A DNA stretch of 64,000 bases from Flavobacteriales bacterium (GCA_016715995.1 JADJXF010000022.1:27275-91274); one strand, 5' to 3'. Counted from the first letter of the stretch, positions 27,542-36,704 are shown. The notes: generated from the letters alone by a model not told the origin. Translations and numbers: made by a program.

Positions 27542-29940
27542 TCGTTCGGTTCTCGTTTCTCAGCGCTGCCTTCCACGCGCAGGAACGCCGGATCAACGTC
27601 CGGCTCCTCGTCCAAGATGTCCAGCAGCGGTTCCTCGAAGGCCTTCGTAGTCGCGCTTTTCTCGAAGCTGAGCAGCAGCGAGGGCAGGATGATGAGGTTG
27701 GTGAACATGGCCACGAGGAGCGTGAAGCTCACCAGCAGGCCCAAGGCTTGCGTGCCACCGAAATCGGAGAACACGAAGAGGGTAAAGCCGCAGAAGAGCA
27801 CGATGCTGGTGTACATCATACTCACGCCAGCCTCGTGCAGCGCCAGCATCACGCTCTCACGCACCCTATGGCCCGTGATCCTGAGCTCTTGCCGGTACTT
27901 GCTCAGGTAATGGATGGCATCGTCCACGGCGATGCCGAAGGCGATGCTGAATACGAGCAGGGTGCTGGGTTTGATGGGTATGCCGAGGTATCCCATGAGA
28001 CCGGCGGTCGCGATGAGCGGCACAAGGTTCGGCACAAGCGAGATGATCACCATGCGCCAAGAGCCGAAGAGCAGCGCCATCAGGAGGGAGATGATCACGA
28101 TGGCCCCCACCAAGGAGATCACGAGGTTCGTCACCATGTATTTGCTGCCTTCGAGGAAGACCACGCTGGTGCCCGTGAGCGTGACCCGGAAATCCGCCGG
28201 GTTGAAAATGGAATCGACCTGCGCGCGAAGATCATCGAGCAGCACGTCCATGCGCGCGGTGCCTACGTCGGCCACCTGCATGGTGATCCGCGTGCTCCGC
28301 TTGTCCTCATCCAGGAAGGCGCGCGCCACACCGCCCTTGTCCTGCGCCGCCTCGAGGTAGGGCAGGATGAAGCTCTTCTCCGTGCTGGTGAGCAGGGCGT
28401 AGCGCTCGGGGTCGCCGCCGTAGAACGCCTGCTTGGTGAACTTCACCGCATCCGCCACCGAGAGCGAGCGCGATAGCTCCGGATGGGTGGCGAGCGAATC
28501 CTGCAGGCGGGAGAGTCGCTTGAGGTTGACATCCTTCAACGCCTGGCCCTTTTTGCGCGCATCCACCACCACCTCCAGCGGCAACACGCCATTGAAGCGG
28601 TCCTCGAACCAGCGCAGGTCCTGCATCACGGGGTCGTCCATGGGCAGGTCGTCCACCACGTGCGTCTCGCTCTTCAGCCGCATCACGCCGAACATCCCAA
28701 CGACCACCAGGACAAGGGTCGCGAGGTACACGGCTGGCCGCTTGTGCTGCACCAGATAGGCGAGCGCCCGCGTGCTGCGGTCCACCCATTTGCGGTCGAG
28801 GTGCGCGAGGTGACGATCCTTGGGGTCGCCTTGGAAGCTCAAGAGGATGGGCACCAGCAACAGACTGAGCGCGAACACCGCCATGATGTTGATGCTCGCG
28901 ATGACACCGAACTGCTTCAGCACATCGCTGTACGTAGGAATGAAGGTGGCGAAGCCGGCCGCCGTGGTGGCGTTGGTCATGAACGAGGCGCGGCCCACAC
29001 GGTAGATGGTGCGAGAGAGCGCCTTCACGCGGTTGCGGTGCCCTGAAAACTCCTGATGGAACTTGTTGATGAGGAAGATGCAGTTCGGTATGCCGATGAC
29101 GATGATCAACGGCGGAATCACGCTCATCACGCTGGTGAGCTTGTAGCCCAGCAGGCCGATGGAGCCCACGGCCCACACCACGCTCATCATGACCACGGTG
29201 AGGCACACGAGCATCACGCGCCAGCTGCGGAAGAAGGCCAGCAGCAGCAGCGCCACCACGACGATCATCAGGCCCACGAACATGCGCAGCTCCGCCTTGG
29301 TGCGTTCGGTGACCACGGTGCGCACGAAGGGCAGGCCGCTGCGGTACACCTTGAAGTGGTCGCGCTCGAACTCCTTCACGCGCGCATCAATCAGGTCCAC
29401 CATGTCGCCGCGCTGCTCGCTGTTGAAGCGCTCGGCATTCACGAACACCATCATCAAACTGGCACCGGTGCTGTCGTTGTAGAGCAGGCCCTTGTAGAAG
29501 GGCAGCGCGCGCACCACCCCAAGCAGGCTGTCCAATTCGGCCTGCGTGCGTGGCGCTTCGGGCACCACTTGGGTGAGGCGGAAGCGTTTCAGGCTGTCGT
29601 CGCGCGTCAAGGTGTAGATGTGCGCCTCAGAGAAGACCGAATCCACGCCCGGCTGCGTCCGGAGTTCCTCTCCCAGCCTTCGCCACGCGTTGAACCCGTC
29701 CAGCTCATACAGCGCCTTATCCTGCGCGCCGAGCACGATAATGTTGCCATCCTCCGAGAAGTGCTCAAGCAGCTCCTCGTAATGGACGTACGCGCTATCT
29801 GTCTTGGGCAGCAGTCCGCCGAAGCGGTAGCTCACCTTCACGTTCTTCGTCTCGTAGCCGAGGAAGAGCGTGATGAGCCCCAGCACCACCAGGATGCCGT
29901 TGCGATTGCGGAGGATACGACTGCTGAGCCAGGCCCACAT
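27538..29940 (-). CDS. RND/MMPL superfamily exporter
   Basis: 800 residues from the ATG at 29940. The layout is the RND duplicate: one N-terminal transmembrane helix (IRNRNGILVVLGLITLF region), a large periplasmic domain (about 35-215), five helices (about 215-400), then a second helix, a second periplasmic loop and five more helices (about 625-765). Helical repeats SVIPPLIIVIGIPN and PSTLLVFSIAFGIAVDDAIH are the paired charged TM4/TM10-type segments of proton-driven RND proteins. No partner membrane-fusion or TolC gene is adjacent, so this is the single-component (HpnN/MMPL-like) class that moves lipids or hydrophobic molecules. It is co-transcribed with rmlA and a prenyl synthase. Confidence 0.88.
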   Translation of the reverse strand: MWAWLSSRILRNRNGILVVLGLITLFLGYETKNVKVSYRFGGLLPKTDSAYVHYEELLEHFSEDGNIIVLGAQDKALYELDGFNAWRRLGEELRTQPGVDSVFSEAHIYTLTRDDSLKRFRLTQVVPEAPRTQAELDSLLGVVRALPFYKGLLYNDSTGASLMMVFVNAERFNSEQRGDMVDLIDARVKEFERDHFKVYRSGLPFVRTVVTERTKAELRMFVGLMIVVVALLLLAFFRSWRVMLVCLTVVMMSVVWAVGSIGLLGYKLTSVMSVIPPLIIVIGIPNCIFLINKFHQEFSGHRNRVKALSRTIYRVGRASFMTNATTAAGFATFIPTYSDVLKQFGVIASINIMAVFALSLLLVPILLSFQGDPKDRHLAHLDRKWVDRSTRALAYLVQHKRPAVYLATLVLVVVGMFGVMRLKSETHVVDDLPMDDPVMQDLRWFEDRFNGVLPLEVVVDARKKGQALKDVNLKRLSRLQDSLATHPELSRSLSVADAVKFTKQAFYGGDPERYALLTSTEKSFILPYLEAAQDKGGVARAFLDEDKRSTRITMQVADVGTARMDVLLDDLRAQVDSIFNPADFRVTLTGTSVVFLEGSKYMVTNLVISLVGAIVIISLLMALLFGSWRMVIISLVPNLVPLIATAGLMGYLGIPIKPSTLLVFSIAFGIAVDDAIHYLSKYRQELRITGHRVRESVMLALHEAGVSMMYTSIVLFCGFTLFVFSDFGGTQALGLLVSFTLLVAMFTNLIILPSLLLSFEKSATTKAFEEPLLDILDEEPDVDPAFLRVEGSAEKREPNE

Positions 29941-29979
29941 GGCTGGCAAAGGAACGGTTTCCGAAGGCGCTCGCCCTTC

Positions 29980-32415
29980 CTAGAATACCAAGCCCATCGT
30001 GGCCTTCACCACTAGGTTGTCCATGGGCTCGGGCAGAGCTAACGGACCGAAGCGCCAATACGCGCCCACACCAATTCCTGTGAACCCGGAGCGCAGCAGA
30101 TTGTCCATCTGCAGGCCCGCCTCGTAGTAGCCATCGGTCATTGGGGTGAATCCGGATCCGCGGTGCCGCTCCGGCCGGTCAATCGCGCCCCACGCCGCAT
30201 TGGCCACCAACACGGGCACCGGCTTCCACCGTTTGCCTTTGAAAAGCAGGTTGCCGAGGCTGTGGCGCAGGTGCAGGGCTGCATATCGATCGGCGAGGAA
30301 CTCATTGGGCCGCATGGTCTCGAAGGTGTTGCGCGCACCGATGGGCAGCTTCGGATCGTTAGTGCCGCGCAGGTTGTAGAGGAAAGCATAGGGCGATTGG
30401 TTATCGGCCATGCCCCCCATGGCACGCAAGCTCAGTTCGCCGAGCATTCGCAGCCGGAAGCTCTTCTCAATCATGGCGTCCACCCGCCAGAGCTCGCGTT
30501 CGCCTCCCGAGCGACCGCCGACGGTCCAGAGCCCTTCCACCGCACGCATCACCTTCACATGGAGCACAGGCCATTTGGACGGAATCACGAACTGACGTTC
30601 AGGTACCCGCACCAGTTGTTCGCGGAAGGCGAAGCGCGCGCCGAGTGAAATGGTGCCGGTCAGGAATCGGTCGCTGAGGAGCGTGACGCCCTCACCCATC
30701 GGCTCCGCGAGCTGGTAGCCTCGGAGGTTCTCGCGGTCGTTGCGTTCGGTGGCAACCCAGAGCTTCAGCTGGCTGTTCAAGCGCCAGGACAGTTCGGCAC
30801 CCGCTCGTTCCTGGCGGTCCATGCGGTCCACGTAGAACCAGCGGTAGCCATCCGGATCCGCCAGATTGGTGCGCGCCCCGGGAAATGCGACGCCACCGCT
30901 CTCAGCCACATCGAGGTCGTAGTAAAGCTTCAGCTCCGGACCAATTCCGGGACGCGGCTTGATCGTCAGGTCGCCGCCGTACTTCGAGGCGCGGTCAACG
31001 AAGCCATACGCATAGTAACCGCCCAGCGACGCATAGCGCGTGATGCGATCATTCGTGGCCACGCCCATGCCCAGCCGCAAACCCTCATAGCCATTGTACC
31101 GCAGCAGCTGGTCGAGCCGAAGGTCGAAGGGGCCGATCGGCAGCCGGCCGGTCAACAGCCGTTCCGCCCACTTCAGCTTCTTCTCCAGCCCCTCGGCTTC
31201 GCTGACGCTGTCGATGACGTGATACGTGCGCAGATCCTTGACGGCGAGCGTATCAGCGCGCACCCCGGTCCAAAAACCGCTGTCTCGTCTCGCGGCCAGG
31301 CGGTCCATCAAGAGCTCCGGCCCGCGCACCTCCTTGCGCGTGACCGGCGCATCCACCTCGATGTCCTTCAAGTAGGTCCGGCCGATGCCGAGCGCGGCCA
31401 TGCTGTTGATCCGGACCTGCCCGAGATAGAGGAACGTGTTGAGCTGCACCGGGAACCACACGCCCTTCACCCGCTCGAACCGCTGCTGCAATTTGATGCC
31501 CGTGCCGCCATCGCGCTCCACCGGCTCCGCAATGACGTTCTGCAAGGCGTATCCGTCGGTGTTCACCCAGAGGATGCCCTTCAGCGCATCGAAGTTGCGG
31601 CCCAGTCGGGGCTGGTAACTGATCACAAAGACGGAGTCGCGCCCCTGCAGCAGGGTGTCCTCCAAGACGAAGAGGTAGCGGTCGGTGCTGTTGGGGCCGA
31701 TGGGGCTGAGGTAGCTCTTCTCACTGATGCGGACCTGCGGCTCGTAGATGGAGAATGTCTTGGTGCTGGCGATCGGCGCAAGCAAGGATGGGTCCTTCAA
31801 TCCGCTGACGCGCATGGCCAGCACTTCCTCCTTCTCGCCCGCTGGCGGGATGAAGCTCTTCCGCGTGGCGCTCTCGATCAGGAGCAAGTGCTGTCTATCC
31901 AGGAAGTCGATGGCCTGTCGATCGCCGCTGTCGAGCTTCGCCATTCGCTCCGGGTCGTTGAGAAGGGTGCTGTCCACCGCCGCCGTAAGGATGGTCCGGG
32001 AGTAGCTCGTGTAGCGATGCGCTCGGTTTCGCATGGCATCATTCGCAAAACGGTTCGCGCGGACACCCTGGATGATGCGGTGCGCCGGATTCTCGCCAGC
32101 GACGACCACGGCTCCACGTAATGCGATGGCCGTGCGCTCCATGCGCACCACGCCCGTTTCATGTTGATCGAACTCCAACGTGAGCGGCGCATAGCCTACG
32201 TAGCTGAACCGGAGCCGCGCAGGCATGGACACCACACGCACGGCGAAGCGGCCATCGATGTCGCTGGTTGCGCCCTCGCTGCCATCCCCCGGAAGCACGT
32301 GCACAAAGGCGAGCGGCTCCAAGGTTCGGACATCCACCACACGGCCTTGGACGAGCACTTGCGCGCCCAGCAGGCCTGCAAGCTGGCCGAAAACAAGTGT
32401 GAGGAAGCAACGCAT
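29980..32415 (-). CDS. DUF5686 outer-membrane protein with carboxypeptidase-like regulatory domain
   Basis: 811 residues from the ATG at 32415, chosen for its signal peptide (MRCFLTLVFGQLAGLLGAQ); an ATG at 32433 adds six residues. Residues 20-105 or so form a carboxypeptidase-regulatory-like beta-sandwich (VQGRVVDVRTLEPLAFVHV, GATSDIDGRF and LRFSYVGYAP). The rest fits DUF5686, a Bacteroidota family with a predicted C-terminal beta-barrel (repeated alternating strands to the end, KATMGLVF). Related proteins are linked to outer-membrane or TonB-type functions, but no activity is established. It lies upstream of the RND exporter, 39 bp from its start, and may be co-transcribed with it. Confidence 0.82.
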   Translation of the reverse strand: MRCFLTLVFGQLAGLLGAQVLVQGRVVDVRTLEPLAFVHVLPGDGSEGATSDIDGRFAVRVVSMPARLRFSYVGYAPLTLEFDQHETGVVRMERTAIALRGAVVVAGENPAHRIIQGVRANRFANDAMRNRAHRYTSYSRTILTAAVDSTLLNDPERMAKLDSGDRQAIDFLDRQHLLLIESATRKSFIPPAGEKEEVLAMRVSGLKDPSLLAPIASTKTFSIYEPQVRISEKSYLSPIGPNSTDRYLFVLEDTLLQGRDSVFVISYQPRLGRNFDALKGILWVNTDGYALQNVIAEPVERDGGTGIKLQQRFERVKGVWFPVQLNTFLYLGQVRINSMAALGIGRTYLKDIEVDAPVTRKEVRGPELLMDRLAARRDSGFWTGVRADTLAVKDLRTYHVIDSVSEAEGLEKKLKWAERLLTGRLPIGPFDLRLDQLLRYNGYEGLRLGMGVATNDRITRYASLGGYYAYGFVDRASKYGGDLTIKPRPGIGPELKLYYDLDVAESGGVAFPGARTNLADPDGYRWFYVDRMDRQERAGAELSWRLNSQLKLWVATERNDRENLRGYQLAEPMGEGVTLLSDRFLTGTISLGARFAFREQLVRVPERQFVIPSKWPVLHVKVMRAVEGLWTVGGRSGGERELWRVDAMIEKSFRLRMLGELSLRAMGGMADNQSPYAFLYNLRGTNDPKLPIGARNTFETMRPNEFLADRYAALHLRHSLGNLLFKGKRWKPVPVLVANAAWGAIDRPERHRGSGFTPMTDGYYEAGLQMDNLLRSGFTGIGVGAYWRFGPLALPEPMDNLVVKATMGLVF

Positions 32416-32451
32416 CCTGTGAGGAACGTCCATGGGACGTTGAGTGGCGGG

Positions 32452-32459
32452 TGAATGTA
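32452..32459 (-). promoter_or_regulatory. Candidate -7 element (TACATTCA) for the DUF5686 gene
   Basis: A TAnnTT element on the minus strand, 18 nt upstream of the ATG at 32433 and 36 nt from that at 32415. It lies 25 bp from the opposing element for the divergent radical SAM gene. Confidence 0.4.
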
Positions 32460-32483
32460 ACCGGCCGCCCTCGCCGACGCCCA

Positions 32484-32491
32484 TACCTTGC
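32484..32491 (+). promoter_or_regulatory. Candidate -7 element (TACCTTGC) for the radical SAM gene
   Basis: A TAnnTTG-type element ending 4 nt before the ATG at 32496, implying a leaderless or nearly leaderless transcript. Confidence 0.4.
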
Positions 32492-32495
32492 CGCG

Positions 32496-33518
32496 ATGCT
32501 TGCCCGTGCGCGCGACGCCTACGAATGGAGCCGGTACGCCACGCCGCGCCGTTTGCGCAACGCTGCCGCCTTGTGGACCAGCTTTCAACGCGCACAGCGC
32601 ACCAAGGAACCGCGCATCGGCGGCCTGCCCTTCAGCATCAGCTTCGAGCCCACCACCGCGTGCAACCTGCGCTGCCCCGAATGCCCCAGCGGCCTTCGCA
32701 GCTTCACAAGGCCCACAGGAAATCTGAAACAGGAGCTCTTCACGCGGGTGATCGATGAGTTGGCGCCAGACCTCTGGGCGCTCACCTTCTATTTCCAAGG
32801 CGAGCCATACATCAACCCTGGCTTCCTGGACATGGTGCGGCATGCGCATGAGCAGGGCCTGTACACCGCCACCAGCACCAACGCACACTTCCTGGATGAC
32901 GCTAAGGCCGAAGCCACCGTACGGAGCGGACTCTCGCGCCTGATCATCTCGCTCGATGGCACCACGCAGGAGACCTACGAACAGTATCGTCGTGAAGGAG
33001 AGCTGGCCAAGGTGATCGAGGGCACGCGCAATATCATCGCCTGGAAGCGCCACCTGAAGAGCCGAAAGCCGCACGTGGTTTTCCAGTTCCTGGTGGTGAA
33101 GCCCAATGAGCACGAGATCCCCGATGCGCGCAAGCTGGCACGCGAGCTGGGCGTTGACGAGCTCTGGTTGAAGACCGCGCAGATCTACGATCCGAAGGAC
33201 GATCATCCGCTCATCCCCACGCAGGACCAATACGCGCGCTACCGGCGCAACGCCTCAGGCGTGTGGGAGGTGAAGAACCGGCTGGAGGACAACTGCTGGA
33301 AGATGTGGCACAGCTGCGTGATCACATGGGATGGTCGCGTGGTGCCTTGCTGTTTCGACAAGGACGCGCACCACGTGCTCGGCGACCTGCGCACGCATAG
33401 CTTCCGCGAACTGTGGCACAGCGACGCGTACAATGATTTCAGGCGTTCGCTGTTGCAGTCGCGCAGCAGCATCGAGATGTGCAGGAACTGCAGTGAGGGC
33501 AGTCCCGTGTGGGCATGA
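32496..33518 (+). CDS. Radical SAM protein with SPASM domain
   Basis: 340 residues from the ATG at 32496. The radical SAM cluster motif CxxxCxxC is at Cys56, Cys60 and Cys63 (TTACNLRCPECPSG). FYFQGEPYINPGF and LIISLDGTTQETYEQYR are the conserved SAM-binding strands. The C-terminal SPASM region holds the auxiliary-cluster cysteines in CWKMWHSCVITWDGRVVPCC and CRNCSEG. Such proteins modify peptides, mature enzymes or act on nucleosides or lipids; nothing nearby shows a precursor peptide, so the substrate is unknown. It is transcribed divergently from the DUF5686 gene. Confidence 0.9.
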   Translation: MLARARDAYEWSRYATPRRLRNAAALWTSFQRAQRTKEPRIGGLPFSISFEPTTACNLRCPECPSGLRSFTRPTGNLKQELFTRVIDELAPDLWALTFYFQGEPYINPGFLDMVRHAHEQGLYTATSTNAHFLDDAKAEATVRSGLSRLIISLDGTTQETYEQYRREGELAKVIEGTRNIIAWKRHLKSRKPHVVFQFLVVKPNEHEIPDARKLARELGVDELWLKTAQIYDPKDDHPLIPTQDQYARYRRNASGVWEVKNRLEDNCWKMWHSCVITWDGRVVPCCFDKDAHHVLGDLRTHSFRELWHSDAYNDFRRSLLQSRSSIEMCRNCSEGSPVWA

Positions 33519-33528
33519 CGCCAGCGCG

Positions 33529-34089
33529 TCACACCTTCATGATGTCCTTCTCCTTCGCGGCCAGCAGTTCCTCGGCCTTCTTGCCCCACGAGGCGGTTAG
33601 CTTCTCCACTTGGCTCTCGAGGTCCTTGGCGCTATCCTCGGGCAGGCCTTCCTTCTTCGCGGCCTTGATAGCGTCCATGGCTTTCTGACGGCTGCTGCGG
33701 ATGCCCACCTTGGCGTGCTCCATCTCGGCATGCGCGGTCTTCACCAGCGCCTTTCGGCGCTCTTCGGTGAGCATGGGCACATGGATGATCACGCTCTCGC
33801 CGTTGTTGCTGGGGTTGAAGCCGAGGTTCGCTCCGATGATCGCCTTCTCGATGGGGTCGATCATCTTCTTCTCCCACGGCTTCACGAAGAGCGTGCGCGC
33901 ATCACCGGTGTTGATGCCGGCCACCTGCGAAAGAGGAACCATCTGGCCGTAGTAATCCACCCGCACGCCTTCCAGCATGGCCGGGTTCGCAGCGCCGGCA
34001 CGCACCTTCGTGAGCTCGTGCTCGAGGTGATCAACGGCTTTGCGCATGTGCTCCTCGCAGGTCTTCAGGGTGGCGGCGGTATCAATCAT
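33529..34089 (-). CDS. frr: Ribosome recycling factor
   Basis: 186 residues from the ATG at 34089, the typical RRF length. It has the conserved VRAGAANPAMLEGVRVDYYG, SQVAGINTGDARTLFVKPW and LTEERRKALVKTAHAEMEHAKVGIRSSR blocks and ends KEKDIMKV. It disassembles post-termination ribosomes together with EF-G. It follows pyrH with a 67-bp spacer that contains its own candidate promoter, so it may be transcribed both from and independently of pyrH. Confidence 0.98.
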   Translation of the reverse strand: MIDTAATLKTCEEHMRKAVDHLEHELTKVRAGAANPAMLEGVRVDYYGQMVPLSQVAGINTGDARTLFVKPWEKKMIDPIEKAIIGANLGFNPSNNGESVIIHVPMLTEERRKALVKTAHAEMEHAKVGIRSSRQKAMDAIKAAKKEGLPEDSAKDLESQVEKLTASWGKKAEELLAAKEKDIMKV

Positions 34090-34123
34090 GGCGAAGGGAA
34101 TTGGGGCGCCGTGGCGCGGGCCG

Positions 34124-34131
34124 CAAAAATA
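34124..34131 (-). promoter_or_regulatory. Candidate -7 element (TATTTTTG) for frr
   Basis: A perfect TAnnTTTG in the pyrH-frr spacer, 34 nt before the frr ATG. No TTG is found at the ideal distance. Confidence 0.45.
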
Positions 34132-34156
34132 GCCGCGCCCGCCAGCACAGGAAAAA

Positions 34157-34867
34157 TCAGAATTCAACGATGGTGCCCACCCGCTCACCGGCGATGAGGC
34201 GGCCGAGGTTGCCGGGCTTGTTCATGTCGAATACGATGATGGGCAGCTTGTTCTCCTTGCAGAGCGTGAAGGCCGTCATGTCCATCACATTGAGGCCCTT
34301 GGCATACACCTCGGCGAAGGAGATGCGGTCGTACTTGGTGGCGCTCTTGTCCTTCTCCGGGTCGGCGGTGTAGATGCCATCCACGCGCGTGCCCTTGAGG
34401 ATCACATCGGCCTCGATCTCGATGGCGCGCAGGCTGGCGGCCGTATCGGTGGTGAAGTACGGGTTGCCCGTTCCGGCGCCGAAGATGACTGTGCGGCCCT
34501 TCTCGAGGTGGCGCACCGCACGGCGGCGGATGAAGGGCTCGGCGATCTGCTCCATCTTGATCGCCGACATGAGCCGGGTCTTGTGGCCCTTGGCCTCCAG
34601 CGCGCTCTGCAAAGCCAGGCTGTTGATCACCGTGGCCAGCATGCCCATGTGGTCGCCCTGCACGCGGTCGATGGCGCCATCGCTCTGCATGCCACGGTAG
34701 ATGTTGCCACCACCGATGACCACCGCCACCTCCACCCCCTTGTCCGCGATGCTGATGATCTCATCGGCGTACCGGCCGAGGCGCTTGGGGTCGATGCCGT
34801 AATCCTGATCGCCCATGAGGCTTTCACCGGAGAGCTTCAGCAGGATGCGCTTGTACGAGTTGGCCAT
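34157..34867 (-). CDS. pyrH: UMP kinase
   Basis: 236 residues. The bacterial UMP kinase motifs are present: RILLKLSGESLMG at the N-terminus, VVIGGGNIYRGM, GDHMGMLATVINSLALQSAL, and IFGAGTGNPYFTTDTAA. It phosphorylates UMP to UDP in pyrimidine synthesis. The gene order tsf-pyrH-frr is widespread in bacteria. Here a UUCG-loop terminator sits between tsf and pyrH, so read-through or a separate promoter must supply this gene. Confidence 0.98.
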   Translation of the reverse strand: MANSYKRILLKLSGESLMGDQDYGIDPKRLGRYADEIISIADKGVEVAVVIGGGNIYRGMQSDGAIDRVQGDHMGMLATVINSLALQSALEAKGHKTRLMSAIKMEQIAEPFIRRRAVRHLEKGRTVIFGAGTGNPYFTTDTAASLRAIEIEADVILKGTRVDGIYTADPEKDKSATKYDRISFAEVYAKGLNVMDMTAFTLCKENKLPIIVFDMNKPGNLGRLIAGERVGTIVEF

Positions 34868-34896
34868 GGTGGTTGGAGCGGCTCAAAGAAAAGAAA

Positions 34897-34920
34897 AGAG
34901 GGAGGCCGAAGCCTCCCTCT
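34897..34920 (-). terminator. Intrinsic terminator after tsf
   Basis: On the minus strand AGAGGGAGGC, loop TTCG, GCCTCCCTCT, then TTTCTTTTCTTTG. A perfect 10-bp stem is capped by a UUCG tetraloop and followed by a U-rich tract. It lies between the tsf stop and the pyrH start. Confidence 0.9.
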
Positions 34921-34941
34921 CCATGGAATCGCGATGGTGCA

Positions 34942-35772
34942 TCAGATCGTGAGCGAGTGCCGCTTGAAGCCGGAGACCGCGAGGTCCTTGTCGGCGCTCT
35001 TCACGTACTGCTCCACGTTGAGCTTGTTGTCCTTGATGAACTCCTGGGCGAGCAGTGTGCTCTCCTTGAAGAATTTGTTCAGGCGTCCGGCGGCGATCTT
35101 CTCTGCCATATCAGCGGGCTTGCCTTCCTGGATGGCCAGTTCCTTGCCGATCTCCAACTCCTTGTCGATGACGCTCTGCGGCGTGCTGGCCTTGTCGAGC
35201 GCGATGGGGGCCATGGCGGCCACCTGCATGGCCACATCCTTGGCTACGCTCTCGAAACCCGGCTTGCTGAGGCCGACGAGGCTCGCCACTTTGTTGCCCG
35301 GATGGTTGTAGGCGTACACAAAGCCTGCGCTCAGTCCATGGCAGGCGCTCACATCGATCTTCTCGCCGATCACGCCGGTCTGCTCGATGAGCTTCTCCGC
35401 CACGCTGAGTCCGTTGCTGTCATAGGCTGCGGCCTTCAACGCATCGATGCTGTCGATGCCCTTCTCCAAAGCGATGGCGGCGATGCGGTCAGCCATGGCG
35501 CCGAAGTCGGCGTTCTTGGCCACGAAGTCGGTCTCGCAGTTGGTGCAGACGAGCACGCCCCGGATTCCGTCGGCGGTGGTCTTGGCGATCACGAGGCCCT
35601 CAGAGGCGTCACGGTCGGCGCGCTTGGCGGCCACTTTCTGGCCCTGCTTGCGCAGGAAGTCGATGGCTGCGTCGAAGTCGCCGTTGGCCTCGGTGAGGGC
35701 CTTCTTGCAATCCATCATGCCCGCGCCGGTCATCTGGCGGAGCTTGTTCACGTCGGCGGCAGTGATTGCCAT
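34942..35772 (-). CDS. tsf: Elongation factor Ts
   Basis: 276 residues from the ATG at 35772, which gives the family start MAITAADVNKLRQMTGAGMMDCKKAL; an ATG three codons upstream (35781) is equally usable. The N-terminal UBA-like domain is followed by the core with TDFVAKNADFGAMADRIA, which contains the EF-Tu contact motif TDFV. It exchanges GDP for GTP on EF-Tu. It follows rpsB in the usual order. The spacer to rpsB contains a hairpin similar to the one before porP/sprF. The stop is followed by a strong terminator. Confidence 0.96.
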   Translation of the reverse strand: MAITAADVNKLRQMTGAGMMDCKKALTEANGDFDAAIDFLRKQGQKVAAKRADRDASEGLVIAKTTADGIRGVLVCTNCETDFVAKNADFGAMADRIAAIALEKGIDSIDALKAAAYDSNGLSVAEKLIEQTGVIGEKIDVSACHGLSAGFVYAYNHPGNKVASLVGLSKPGFESVAKDVAMQVAAMAPIALDKASTPQSVIDKELEIGKELAIQEGKPADMAEKIAAGRLNKFFKESTLLAQEFIKDNKLNVEQYVKSADKDLAVSGFKRHSLTI

Positions 35773-35795
35773 GGTGCTCATGTGTGGTTGAGTTG

Positions 35796-35815
35796 GGGCC
35801 GATCACGATCGGCCC
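35796..35815 (-). promoter_or_regulatory. Hairpin in the rpsB-tsf spacer
   Basis: On the minus strand GGGCCGATC, GT, GATCGGCCC: a perfect 9-bp palindrome, or GGGCCGAT with loop CGTG as RNA. It ends 14 nt before the ATG at 35781. There is no U-tract. The core GGGCCGAT-N4-ATCGGCYCC-AAC is shared with the hairpin at 222-242. Confidence 0.6.
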
Positions 35816-35837
35816 ATACAGTTGATATCAGGAAGGA

Positions 35838-36704
35838 TCAGGCGTTCTCTTCAGAGCCCGAGTCAACGGCAGGAGCGGCTTCTTCAGCGGCAGGAGCGGC
35901 TTCTTCAATGGCAGCAGCCACTGGAGCGGCTTCCACCGCAGCCTCGACCGTGGCCTCGACGGCCTCGGTTGCTTCACCTTCCTCCTCCGCGCCTTCGTCC
36001 ACTGCGGTCTTGTCGTTCTTGCGCTCCTCCAGGCCCTCGTTGATGGCGGCGATCATGGTGTCCACGATCAGCTCGATGCTCTTGGTGGCATCGTCGTTGG
36101 CTGGGATGGGGAAGTCCACCAGCGTGGGGTCGCTGTTGGTGTCGACCATCGCGAACGTGGGGATGTTCAGCTTGCGGGCCTCTGCCACCGCGATATGCTC
36201 CTTCACGATGTCCACGATGAACAGCGCGCTGGGCAGGCGGGTGAGGTCGGCGATGGAGCCCAGGTTCTTCTCCATCTTCTCACGCTGACGGCTCACCTGC
36301 AGCCGCTCGCGCTTGCTCATGTTCTCGAAGGTGCCATCGGTCTTCATCCGGTCGATGGTCGCCATCTTCTTGATGGTGCGGCGTATGGTGCCGAAGTTGG
36401 TGAGCATGCCGCCGCTCCAACGCTCGGTGACATAGGGCATGCCTGTCTCCTTCACCTTACCAGTGACGATGTCCTTCGCCTGCTTCTTGGTGGCCACGAA
36501 GAGCACCTTCTTGCCGCTGCGCGCGATGCTCTTCATCGCGTTGGCGGCCTCCTCCAGCTTGGCGCTGGTCTTGTTCAGGTCGATGATGTGGATGCCCTTC
36601 TTCTCCCCGAAGATGTACGGGGCCATGTTGGGGTTCCACTTCCGGCGCAGGTGGCCGAAATGCACGCCGGCGTCCAGCAGGCGTTCGAATTCTACACGTG
36701 CCAT
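35838..36704 (-). CDS. rpsB: 30S ribosomal protein S2 with acidic C-terminal tail
   Basis: 288 residues. The S2 core is complete: LLDAGVHFGHLRRKWNPNM at the start, ERWSGGMLTNF, then PSALFIVDI and VDTNSDPTLVDFPIPANDDA, ending near residue 235. A tail of about 50 residues made almost only of Ala, Glu and Val follows. Low-complexity acidic tails are common on Bacteroidota S2. The tail DNA contains a short direct repeat (GCAGGAGCGGCTTCTTCA twice around 35868-35910). S2 joins the 30S subunit late and is often autoregulated through its leader. Confidence 0.98.
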   Translation of the reverse strand: MARVEFERLLDAGVHFGHLRRKWNPNMAPYIFGEKKGIHIIDLNKTSAKLEEAANAMKSIARSGKKVLFVATKKQAKDIVTGKVKETGMPYVTERWSGGMLTNFGTIRRTIKKMATIDRMKTDGTFENMSKRERLQVSRQREKMEKNLGSIADLTRLPSALFIVDIVKEHIAVAEARKLNIPTFAMVDTNSDPTLVDFPIPANDDATKSIELIVDTMIAAINEGLEERKNDKTAVDEGAEEEGEATEAVEATVEAAVEAAPVAAAIEEAAPAAEEAAPAVDSGSEENA

